DNA from: Spirochaetia bacterium
GTDB taxonomy: Bacteria > Spirochaetota > Spirochaetia > Sphaerochaetales > Sphaerochaetaceae
DNA: 5,520 nucleotides
NCBI GenBank assembly: GCA_900769955.1
Contig: CAAGIP010000247.1
Span: 1-5,520, forward strand
Direction of reading: 5' to 3'
Shown: positions 1 to 5,477 of the stretch, piece by piece
Layout of the letters: each line of letters opens with the position of its first letter
How positions within the stretch are numbered: position 1 is the first letter of the stretch
The notes under the pieces: model-generated
What the model saw: only the letters and a program-made list of their open reading frames with translations
Databases searched by the model: none
What the model was told of the DNA's origin: nothing
Made by a program: the position numbers and the translations under genes

Positions 1-255
1 AATGATCTCTGTACAGCTGCCACAACTCCTATTATCCTTGGGCTTCTCATTCTGCCGGACAGTGTCGATAAATGCGTGTGCTGGACTCCGGAAGAGCTCC
101 TGATTAAAGGCTGTATGTATTGGAAATCATTCTCAGCTGAAAATACAACCGGCAACTCAGATACAGTATCCGTGAAGATCGATAAAAGGAATGTGCTTAA
201 CAAAGAGAATCTGCAGGCTATAATGGAACAGATTGCAAAGGAGGAATTTATATGA
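1..255 (+). CDS. C-terminal part of a DUF4365-like protein (5' end outside window)
   Basis: The frame is open from base 1 to a TGA at 253-255, giving 84 residues with no internal stop; the start lies upstream of the window. The visible tail has a hydrophobic strand after 'TTPIILGLLILPD', then 'CWTPEELLIKGCMYW', then a 'VSVKIDKRNVLNKENLQAIM' end. This order (a P-x-hydrophobic strand, a W, LL...C-YW, then a basic 'v-ip..N.l..e.L..lm' tail) matches my recollection of the C-terminal half of DUF4365 proteins. The N-terminal half of that family, not visible here, is thought to be related to PD-(D/E)XK nucleases, so nuclease activity can only be inferred. The stop overlaps the next ATG by 4 bp (ATGA), and the strong Shine-Dalgarno of the next gene lies inside this frame, so the two are probably translationally coupled. 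The reading frame is very secure; the family call is moderate. Confidence 0.7.
   Translation, partial: NDLCTAATTPIILGLLILPDSVDKCVCWTPEELLIKGCMYWKSFSAENTTGNSDTVSVKIDKRNVLNKENLQAIMEQIAKEEFI
238..244 (+). promoter_or_regulatory. Strong Shine-Dalgarno of the 381-residue gene
   Basis: AAGGAGG ends 7 nt before the ATG at 252. It is nearly a perfect anti-16S match, lies inside the end of the upstream frame, and fixes ATG 252 as the start. Confidence 0.85.
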
Positions 256-1397
256 TTCAGACAACAAACGTAAATAACCTCTCTGAAAGAATTAATACAC
301 TCCTGTTTGCCAAATACCTGAAGGACTCAGGATGGAATCACTTTGATACCAAAAGGAAAGATATCAGGGTGTTTCAGAAAACCACGTCTGACGGCAAATT
401 CCATCAGGTGATCATTCCGCTTGAACGATCCTTACCCGACTATGATCAGGCAATAATGACTGCAGTTGATACCGTAGCAACGGCAGAGGGAGGCACTAAG
501 GAAAATCTGCTGATGTTCCTGCTGAATCCAAACAGTGATATCCTGAAAATCAGGCTATGCAAAAAGGGCATTGAGTCCGGTTCGATACTTTTTGAGGATG
601 CTCTCCATCTCTATGAGAATGCCAGAAAGTTAATTGCATCAGCCGCTATGGATGTTCAGAATCCCAGAAAATATCATAGAGGCCGCACTGATACCGCAGT
701 CAATGATTTTCTGAACAGCTGCAGGTTTGGACAGACGGAAATCGGAAGTTATGTTTTATCCATAGTGTGTCCACTGGGTAATATTGATGAAGACGGTGTT
801 TATCATAAGATGAGTGTTTTCTCCACTGACTGTGACGATTCCTTCACACGTAAAGTCACGTGCAGGGTCATGGATAACCTTCTTCGCATAAAGAAATGTA
901 TAGATGAAGGTGAATACCCGAGGCTGACTGATGAGGACGATCCAATCAGTGCCAATTTCTATGAGGCCCTTGCCGGACTTAATCTGGATTGTGATGATAC
1001 CTCTGTTGAAGTGTCGGTCGGCTGGACGCCTTCCGTGAAGAATGACAGGTGTACTACTGACAGCATTTCGTTCTCTCATGATTACTATCAGCCGATAATG
1101 GAAGCAATAGACCGTATCAAAAGGCTTATTGATGAGAAAACCAGAATTATAGGCAGAATCAATAAACTGGAATCAATTCCTGATGTGGAAAAGAGGATCT
1201 CAGGTAAAGTCTCCGTTGTATATATTGATGATGTGGGAAAGAGACGCACGGTCAGGGCTGAACTTGATAGAAACGATTATGCTCTGGCACTGGAAGCACA
1301 TTCCAAAGGCTTTTATGTCGAGATCGCAGGTACATTGATTAACGCTGGAAAATCAAATGCATCGATATCCTGTGAATCCTTCTGTATACTTGAATAG
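252..1397 (+). CDS. Uncharacterised 381-residue protein, partner of a DUF4365-like gene
   Basis: No function can be assigned. The N-terminus (about residues 16-80) reads as a compact alpha/beta unit: 'LLFAKYLKDSGW', then a 'QVIIPLERSLPDYDQAI' segment. The middle (about 120-175) has 'ENARKLIASAA' followed by a basic 'YHRGR' and 'FGQTEIGSYVLSIVCPL', a Q-T-E-x-G-S-Y motif typical of a widespread hypothetical-protein family that I recall beside DUF4365 genes. An acidic, Cys-containing stretch follows (about 217-270). A helix with coiled-coil-like spacing (about 280-305) leads to a C-terminal beta-rich domain of about 65 residues ('RISGKVSVVYID' to 'SISCESFCIL') that resembles an OB-like or SH3-like barrel. 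There is no signal peptide or membrane segment, so it is probably cytosolic. The start is secured by AAGGAGG 7 nt upstream and the ATGA overlap with the upstream gene. The two products probably act together; a role in defence or nucleic-acid binding is inference only. Confidence 0.9.
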   Translation: MIQTTNVNNLSERINTLLFAKYLKDSGWNHFDTKRKDIRVFQKTTSDGKFHQVIIPLERSLPDYDQAIMTAVDTVATAEGGTKENLLMFLLNPNSDILKIRLCKKGIESGSILFEDALHLYENARKLIASAAMDVQNPRKYHRGRTDTAVNDFLNSCRFGQTEIGSYVLSIVCPLGNIDEDGVYHKMSVFSTDCDDSFTRKVTCRVMDNLLRIKKCIDEGEYPRLTDEDDPISANFYEALAGLNLDCDDTSVEVSVGWTPSVKNDRCTTDSISFSHDYYQPIMEAIDRIKRLIDEKTRIIGRINKLESIPDVEKRISGKVSVVYIDDVGKRRTVRAELDRNDYALALEAHSKGFYVEIAGTLINAGKSNASISCESFCILE

Positions 1398-1412
1398 TTT
1401 TTTCTCTGGCTC

Positions 1413-2741
1413 TTATAGGAACTGGGCCATATAAACAGGCAGGCAGTCTATGTCACCGTCCCTTTTATAATCCTTTGTATAGAGCAGTATCTTACGCTTT
1501 ATCCTGGATGAGAACTTAACTGAGAATGCATCGATGGAAGCATGGGTTTTATAGCCTGAGCTTTTAACTTCTATGGGACATATTTTGTTGTGGTCAGCGA
1601 TCAGGAAGTCAATTTCATGATTGTGCTTTGATTTCTCATTCAGAAATGTGTGGTAGTAAAGCTCATATCCGCCGGAGGCAAGCGTCTGTGCGATCATGTT
1701 CTCGTAGATATATCCCAGATTTGCCTGGAGTTTATCTGACAGCAGTCTTGAATATATGTCATTATCGGTGAAGCTTCTGTCTTTGAATGCCAGTGTGACG
1801 AAGAGTCCTGTATCGGAAACGAAAAGCTTGAATCTTTCAATATCCTTATTCTGTGCCATACCCGGGCCTGGATCATTTGCATGGTATGCCACCAGGACGG
1901 TTCCTGAATCTTTCAGCTGGGAAATCTGTTTAAGTATTCCATCTGCCCTCATTCCCTCAATGACTCCTGATACCTGATATCTGGAAGCGTTTCCCATGAG
2001 CTGTGCAGGAATTGCGTCATACAGAGATGACAGTCTTCCCGAGGGATCAATTTTCCTGAAGTCATCTTCGTACAGACTGAGTATATCTCTCTTAACTGAA
2101 TCAACTTTGGAAAAATCATTGGTTCTGATGTAGGTTTCAACAGCCTGAGGCATCCCTCCGACAAGCATATAAAGTCGGAAGTCCCGCATCATTCTTCTGT
2201 TAACCTGCTGACCGAGAGGCTGCCTGCTGTCAAAGAACTGTTTCAGAAGCCCAACCGATACCTCATCTCCCAGGGCCCATCTGAACTCCTCGTAGTCCAT
2301 CGGATACATCCTGAGTTTTCTTTCCTCGCTCGGTATCAGTATGTCCTTCACGTTCCGGTAAATGGATATAAGGGAACCTGTTTCGATATAGTCATACCTG
2401 CCGTCCTTAACCAGTGCCTTTATGGCACTTCTTGCTCTCGGACAGAGCTGGACCTCATCGAATATGATGCATGATTTCCTCTCTTTGAGACTTTTGTGGT
2501 AAGTGAGCTGAAGCTGGAGGAATATGTAATTTAGGTCGGACAGATCGTCAAAAAGCTTTTTCGTTGCTGCGGAAGCGCTGTAGAAGTCTACAAGAATATA
2601 GCTCTCATATTCTTTTCTGGCAAATTCTTCCACTACGGTCGATTTTCCTACACGACGCTGCCCCTCAACCAGAAGGGCTGTTTTCCCATTGGATTCTTCT
2701 TTCCACGCAAGCATCTGCGTATAGATTTTTCTTCTGAACAT
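1413..2741 (-). CDS. AAA ATPase with C-terminal DUF4143 / PD-(D/E)XK-like domain
   Basis: This 442-residue protein has the usual length and architecture of the AAA_14-DUF4143 family. Visible motifs are Walker A GQRRVGKST (27-35), Walker B CIIFDEVQ (91-98, D95/E96), a sensor-like 'ETGS' (120-123) and the family-typical 'YPMDYEEF' (146-153). A winged-helix-like linker runs through about residues 235-275. The C-terminus has 'HEIDFLI' (375-381) and 'CPIEVKSS' (388-395), so E376, D378, E391 and K393 form an intact-looking E-x-D...E-x-K nuclease-type core. The family is cytosolic and often present in many paralogues per genome; its physiological role is poorly known, and DNA binding or cleavage is inferred from motifs. 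The start ATG is preceded by AAAGGA 4 nt upstream, and the same frame meets a TAA just above it. The gene converges on the DUF4365-like pair with 15 bp between stops. Its upstream region is a four-unit 33-bp repeat array carrying its likely promoter, suggesting autoregulation. Confidence 0.93.
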   Translation of the reverse strand: MFRRKIYTQMLAWKEESNGKTALLVEGQRRVGKSTVVEEFARKEYESYILVDFYSASAATKKLFDDLSDLNYIFLQLQLTYHKSLKERKSCIIFDEVQLCPRARSAIKALVKDGRYDYIETGSLISIYRNVKDILIPSEERKLRMYPMDYEEFRWALGDEVSVGLLKQFFDSRQPLGQQVNRRMMRDFRLYMLVGGMPQAVETYIRTNDFSKVDSVKRDILSLYEDDFRKIDPSGRLSSLYDAIPAQLMGNASRYQVSGVIEGMRADGILKQISQLKDSGTVLVAYHANDPGPGMAQNKDIERFKLFVSDTGLFVTLAFKDRSFTDNDIYSRLLSDKLQANLGYIYENMIAQTLASGGYELYYHTFLNEKSKHNHEIDFLIADHNKICPIEVKSSGYKTHASIDAFSVKFSSRIKRKILLYTKDYKRDGDIDCLPVYMAQFL

Positions 2742-2745
2742 GGCT

Positions 2746-2751
2746 TCCTTT
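2746..2751 (-). promoter_or_regulatory. Ribosome binding site of the ATPase gene
   Basis: AAAGGA on the minus strand lies 4 nt before the ATG, slightly close but the only candidate. An in-frame TAA just upstream rules out a longer protein running into the repeats. Confidence 0.6.
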
Positions 2752-2754
2752 TAC

Positions 2755-2869
2755 AAAATCGTCAAATTTATTTTTCGAATTTTCTGCAAAATCGTTAAAT
2801 TTATTCTAGCCTTCTACAACAAAATCGTCAAATTTATTTTTAGAGTTTCCTGCAAAATCGTTAAATTTT
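2755..2869. repeat. Four-copy 33-bp-period repeat array (core AAAATCGTYAAATTTW)
   Basis: Core copies occupy 2755-2770, 2788-2803, 2821-2836 and 2854-2869, each starting exactly 33 bp after the last and each preceded by C. Copies 1 and 3 have AAAATCGTCAAATTTA, copies 2 and 4 have AAAATCGTTAAATTT plus A or T, so the array is a 66-bp unit duplicated. The full 33-bp units 1 and 3 agree at 30 of 33 positions, while unit 2 keeps only the core. Each core contains an interrupted dyad, AAAT-N6-ATTT. The region is AT-rich (16 of 60 bases are G or C at 2761-2820). The 33-bp period is close to three helical turns, so the copies face roughly the same side of the DNA, as expected for cooperative protein binding. 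The array lies between divergent genes and overlaps both predicted promoters. Confidence 0.93.
2803..2831 (-). promoter_or_regulatory. Predicted sigma70-type promoter of the ATPase gene
   Basis: On the minus strand, -35 TTGACG (2826-2831) and -10 TAGAAT (2803-2808) are separated by exactly 17 bp, each one mismatch from consensus. The -35 lies inside repeat copy 3 and the -10 touches copy 2. Transcription would begin near 2796, giving a leader of about 55 nt that contains copy 1 and most of copy 2. Confidence 0.6.
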
Positions 2870-2877
2870 AAGGCACT

Positions 2878-2886
2878 TGAGATAAT
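2878..2886 (+). promoter_or_regulatory. Predicted extended -10 promoter of the peptidase operon
   Basis: TGA-GATAAT forms an extended -10 (TGn at 2878-2880, GATAAT at 2881-2886). The -35 position at 2858-2863 (TCGTTA) is poor, as is often so with extended -10 promoters, and falls within repeat copy 4. The predicted start near 2893 gives a short leader ahead of the GAGGGA site and ATG 2912. A second candidate, TTGAGA (2877-2882) with GATAAT (2900-2905) at 17 bp, would start on ATG 2912 itself and is less likely. Confidence 0.45.
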
Positions 2887-2911
2887 TACACCCATGAGGG
2901 ATAATCTTCTT

Positions 2912-3955
2912 ATGGATAAAGAATATTCTATAAGTTTAATTGAGAGACTTTCTCAGGCTCCGGGCCCTTCAGGCTTTGAAGCTCCTGTCAGGGATATCAT
3001 AAAAAAGGAAATGGAACGCCTTGGATGCACAATTGAGGAAGACGGTATAGGTAATCTTGTGTGTACCTTCCATGGCGAGCCGGATGGAAAGACCATTCTG
3101 TTTGCTTCCCACATGGATGAAGTTGGATTCATGGTGTCGGATATTCTGGAGACGGGATATATCAGACTGATAAACCTGGGGGGCTGGTCGACACTGACAC
3201 TCCCTTCCTCTCCTGTTGAAGTTATCAGCAGTAAAGGGGAGAAGCATTATGGAGTTATAGGTCAGATCTCACCGCACTTCATAAAGAAAGGTACCCCGTT
3301 AACTGTTCCCGAGCTTTCCGATCTTTTTGTAGACATCGGAGCATCATCTGATAAGGAAGTGAAGGATGTATTCGGAATAAGGATAGGGGATATCGTCGTT
3401 CCCGTTGCTCCGTTTAAGTATGTTCCCGAAACTGACAGAGTCTTCTCAAAGGCCTTCGATGACAGGATCGGATGTGCTGTCCTTATTGAAACTGCAAGGC
3501 AGCTAAAAGGAAGCAGGAATACATGCATCTTTGTGTTCACCACCCAGGAAGAAGTAGGCGAAAGGGGCTCATCCGTTCTTAAAAACTACATCCACCCTGA
3601 TTACTCCGTAATCGTGGAAGGCGCGCCTGCCGATGACATGCCCTCAGGTCCCGCCCATCCCCTGACATGTCAGGGAAAGGGTGCCCATATCAGGCTCTTT
3701 GATCCGACGCACATCGCAAGCCGTGAGATCGTTGAAGCACTCAGGATGCTGGCAGAACGTGATGGCATAATGATTCAGGAAGCGATAAGGACTGGTGGAG
3801 GGACCGATGCCGTGACCATGTCCCGTGCGGGGCGTGGCTCGAAAGCGATAGTAACCGGTGTCGCGACAAGGTATGCACATTCGCATGTGTCTTCAATATC
3901 ACTCTTTGACTACTATGAGCTTATAAGACTGCTTTCCGGTTTTGCCGCTTTATGA
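2912..3955 (+). CDS. M42 family metallo-aminopeptidase (glutamyl/deblocking aminopeptidase-like)
   Basis: This cytosolic di-metal peptidase probably removes N-terminal residues from short peptides as a large oligomeric (tetrahedral) particle, as known for the family. Numbered from ATG 2912 (347 residues), the N-terminus has 'APGPSGFE' (16-23). Metal and catalytic residues are in the expected order: H67 in SHMDEVG, D183 in FDDRIG, E213/E214 in TTQEEVGERG, E236 in IVEGAP and H323 in RYAHSH; 'GGGTDA' precedes the last. Length is typical. An in-frame ATG at 2894 would add six residues but has no Shine-Dalgarno and sits at the predicted transcript start, whereas ATG 2912 has GAGGGA at 2896-2901 about 10 nt upstream, so I prefer the latter. 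The stop overlaps the next ATG (ATGA), forming a two-gene operon with the phosphatidyltransferase. The substrate preference cannot be read from the sequence. Confidence 0.92.
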   Translation: MDKEYSISLIERLSQAPGPSGFEAPVRDIIKKEMERLGCTIEEDGIGNLVCTFHGEPDGKTILFASHMDEVGFMVSDILETGYIRLINLGGWSTLTLPSSPVEVISSKGEKHYGVIGQISPHFIKKGTPLTVPELSDLFVDIGASSDKEVKDVFGIRIGDIVVPVAPFKYVPETDRVFSKAFDDRIGCAVLIETARQLKGSRNTCIFVFTTQEEVGERGSSVLKNYIHPDYSVIVEGAPADDMPSGPAHPLTCQGKGAHIRLFDPTHIASREIVEALRMLAERDGIMIQEAIRTGGGTDAVTMSRAGRGSKAIVTGVATRYAHSHVSSISLFDYYELIRLLSGFAAL

Positions 3956-4443
3956 TCGCTGACATCATAACATCCCTCAGAATCGTCTTCAGCATATGCA
4001 TCGTGTTCACGCCTGTCTTTTCACCGCTGTTTTATGCGTTTTACATCGGAGCAGGAATAACTGACATGGTGGACGGGACGGTTGCAAGGTTGATGGGAAC
4101 TGCGGGTGAAAGGGGAGCTAAGCTCGATACTGCCGCTGATATGGTTTTCACGGGTTTATGCCTTATAAAAATCATCCCGGAGATTGTTCTTCCGGGATGG
4201 TGTTACATAGCTGTTGCGGTTATTGCGCTGATAAAGCTTTTCACAATGATAAGGATGGGTAAGCTTATTGCGGTACATTCCGGCATGAATAAGCTCACGG
4301 GATTCCTGCTCTTCCTCTTCCCGCTCACTATAAAAAGAGTGGATGTTTCACTCAGTGCGGCAGTCATCACTGTCATTGCATTTGCCGCCGCACTTCATGA
4401 ATCAAATTCAGTTATACACAGAAAGAATGTCGTTAAGATATGA
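3952..4443 (+). CDS. Small CDP-alcohol phosphatidyltransferase family membrane protein
   Basis: This integral membrane enzyme would transfer a phosphatidyl group from a CDP-linked donor to an alcohol, as in phosphatidylglycerophosphate or phosphatidylinositol-phosphate synthesis. The full CDP-OH-P signature is present: D38-x2-D41-G-x2-A45-R46-x8-G55-x3-D59-x3-D63. The N-terminus 'IITSLRIVFSI' is the usual first membrane segment. Further hydrophobic segments lie at about 20-37, 64-80, 83-98, 114-126 and 133-149. 'HSGMNKLTGFLLF' (109-121) is typical of a short subgroup. At 163 residues it is shorter than PgsA (about 180-200) but has all catalytic aspartates. The acceptor alcohol is unknown. The start overlaps the peptidase stop (ATGA) and lacks a Shine-Dalgarno, so translation is probably coupled. 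The last 36 bp overlap the convergent WYL gene, so its C-terminus is constrained by both frames. Confidence 0.88.
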   Translation: MIADIITSLRIVFSICIVFTPVFSPLFYAFYIGAGITDMVDGTVARLMGTAGERGAKLDTAADMVFTGLCLIKIIPEIVLPGWCYIAVAVIALIKLFTMIRMGKLIAVHSGMNKLTGFLLFLFPLTIKRVDVSLSAAVITVIAFAAALHESNSVIHRKNVVKI

Positions 4444-5370
4444 GAGGTATTTCTCCCTGTAGCTGTTAGGACTGATAATCTTAACAGAGCTTCCGCACTG
4501 GAAGATCTTCATCATCAGCTCGATGGAGTTTTCCGCCTCGAAGGTGCATGTGAGTATGCCTTTATCGCTCTTCGTGATAGAGATGTCTCCATGGACTATG
4601 TCACGGAATGCGTTGAGTGCAGACTTTTCCTGAAGTTCCAGTTCAAGGGGAACCATGTCGATGGCATCGTATTTTTCCTCTTTGTTACTGTCCATCTTAA
4701 AGGGCTTGAGGTTATCAGGGATAGTATATGTCTCATCGAGCAGTGTCGCACTCACGATCTTCGTGATGTCGATCGTAATGATTTCCTTTGTGTGTCTAAG
4801 ACGGCCGGTTACCGTTATCGGCTGTCTGTCCCTGTTTTCCTCCCTGAAGCCGATGAAGTAGGGCGCAAGCTCAATTTCATCTGAGTCGGCAAGGGAAATT
4901 CTTACGATACGGCCTGTCACCCAGGCATCGATGAGGACTTCGAGGATCGTGTTGTATTTTGTGTTGCGGCTACGGTTCTTCTGTACTTCCTGATCGATCT
5001 TTTCCGCAACAAGGAGCATGTTGTCACTGACCTTCGGTGCATAGGAACGCATGTTCATCGCGATCTTCCTGAGACCTGAGGCAAGATGGGGTGTCTGGAT
5101 TTCACTGTTGTTGATCAGGACCTCGGCACTGAGGTTGAAGGCAAGGGACTCATAGACTGAGAGTGCAATGTTCTCGTCATCATCTTCCTTCTGCCTGATC
5201 TTGATGAGGTTGTTTTCCTCATAAACATCGATATGTTCGGACAGATCCTCCACATACCTTGATATCGTAGATCTGTGGACTCCAAGTCTTCTGGCTATTT
5301 CGGCTCTCCTGAGTCCTTCCGGATGGGACCTGAGAAGAAGCTCAAGCTGTGCAACTCTTTCTCCTTTCAT
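4408..5370 (-). CDS. HTH-WYL domain transcriptional regulator
   Basis: This 320-residue protein has the three-part layout of WYL regulators. An N-terminal HTH_11-type winged helix (about 5-60) has 'GLRRAEIARRLGVHRSTISRYVEDL' as helix-turn-helix. A WYL domain (about 140-216) runs from 'ILEVLIDAWVTGRIVRISLAD' to 'ITIDITKIVSATLLDETY'. A C-terminal WCX-like part (about 240-315) ends 'VKIISPNSYREKYLSYLNDILSVY'. The W-Y-L tripeptide itself is replaced ('QPITVTG'), so ligand specificity may be altered. Such proteins bind DNA and sense an unknown ligand, in some cases nucleic acid or nucleotides. The start ATG has AGGAG (5381-5385) 10 nt upstream. The 3' end overlaps the convergent phosphatidyltransferase by 36 bp. 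It is divergent from the probable slyX gene, and the shared spacer contains several dyads that could be its own operator. Its targets are unknown. Confidence 0.9.
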   Translation of the reverse strand: MKGERVAQLELLLRSHPEGLRRAEIARRLGVHRSTISRYVEDLSEHIDVYEENNLIKIRQKEDDDENIALSVYESLAFNLSAEVLINNSEIQTPHLASGLRKIAMNMRSYAPKVSDNMLLVAEKIDQEVQKNRSRNTKYNTILEVLIDAWVTGRIVRISLADSDEIELAPYFIGFREENRDRQPITVTGRLRHTKEIITIDITKIVSATLLDETYTIPDNLKPFKMDSNKEEKYDAIDMVPLELELQEKSALNAFRDIVHGDISITKSDKGILTCTFEAENSIELMMKIFQCGSSVKIISPNSYREKYLSYLNDILSVYN

Positions 5371-5380
5371 TACTTTTTAA

Positions 5381-5385
5381 CTCCT
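5381..5385 (-). promoter_or_regulatory. Shine-Dalgarno of the WYL regulator gene
   Basis: AGGAG on the minus strand lies 10 nt before the ATG (5368-5370) and supports this start. Confidence 0.65.
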
Positions 5386-5397
5386 GATGATGGCAGA

Positions 5398-5425
5398 AGT
5401 ATATCATAATTCACGTATGCAACAA
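5398..5425 (-). promoter_or_regulatory. Predicted promoter of the WYL regulator gene
   Basis: On the minus strand, -35 TTGTTG (5420-5425) and -10 TATACT (5398-5403) are 16 bp apart. The -35 lies inside one arm of the TGCAACAA/TTGTTGCA inverted repeat, so a protein bound there would block RNA polymerase. Confidence 0.5.
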
Positions 5426-5446
5426 CAGCTGTTCTATTTTGTTGCA
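5418..5446. promoter_or_regulatory. Interrupted inverted repeat TGCAACAA-N13-TTGTTGCA with internal palindrome
   Basis: Perfect 8-bp arms at 5418-5425 and 5439-5446 are centred 21 bp apart, which is two helical turns. Between and partly overlapping the left arm is a perfect 10-bp palindrome, AACAGCTGTT (5424-5433). The left arm covers the -35 of the WYL promoter and the right arm overlaps the -35 of the rightward promoter. It is a good operator candidate, perhaps for the WYL protein itself. Confidence 0.6.
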
Positions 5447-5470
5447 AAAAATCAGTGTAAAAATTACACT
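5442..5470 (+). promoter_or_regulatory. Predicted promoter of the probable slyX gene
   Basis: TTGCAA (5442-5447) and TACACT (5465-5470) are separated by 17 bp. The predicted transcription start is near 5477, one base before the ATG at 5478, so the transcript could be leaderless. Confidence 0.45.
5454..5470. promoter_or_regulatory. 17-bp dyad AGTGTAA-N3-TTACACT over the rightward -10
   Basis: Perfect 7-bp arms flank three A bases. The right arm coincides with the predicted TACACT -10 and ends 7 bp before the ATG at 5478. It has the form of a repressor operator; the cognate regulator is not evident. Confidence 0.6.
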
Positions 5471-5477
5471 TTTGACT

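Noticed and set aside
756..1079. Minus-strand reading frame of 107 codons inside the 381-residue gene
   Set aside because: It is fully contained in a well-supported gene on the other strand, has no family resemblance and no convincing ribosome site.
1397..1413. Bidirectional terminator between convergent genes
   Set aside because: There is a T-run (TTTTTT) but no inverted repeat next to it.
1694..2164. Short frames on both strands inside the ATPase gene
   Set aside because: They are shadows of the intact 442-residue ATPase, with no recognisable motifs.
2737..2765. Second ATPase promoter using TTGACG of repeat copy 1
   Set aside because: A -10 at the right distance would fall on the start codon and no hexamer there matches.
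2755..2869. CRISPR array
   Set aside because: The core is only 16 bp with 17-bp intervals, units 1 and 3 share 30 of 33 bases including the interval, and no cas gene is present.
2742..2893. Plasmid-type iteron origin
   Set aside because: The AT-rich array resembles iterons, but there is no replication initiator gene or DnaA box that I can recognise, and the array sits over promoters.
2969..3886. Minus-strand frames inside the M42 peptidase gene
   Set aside because: All overlap conserved metal-site regions of the peptidase and have no family features of their own.
4591..4884. Plus-strand frames inside the WYL gene
   Set aside because: They lie antisense to the WYL domain and lack start signals or recognisable motifs.
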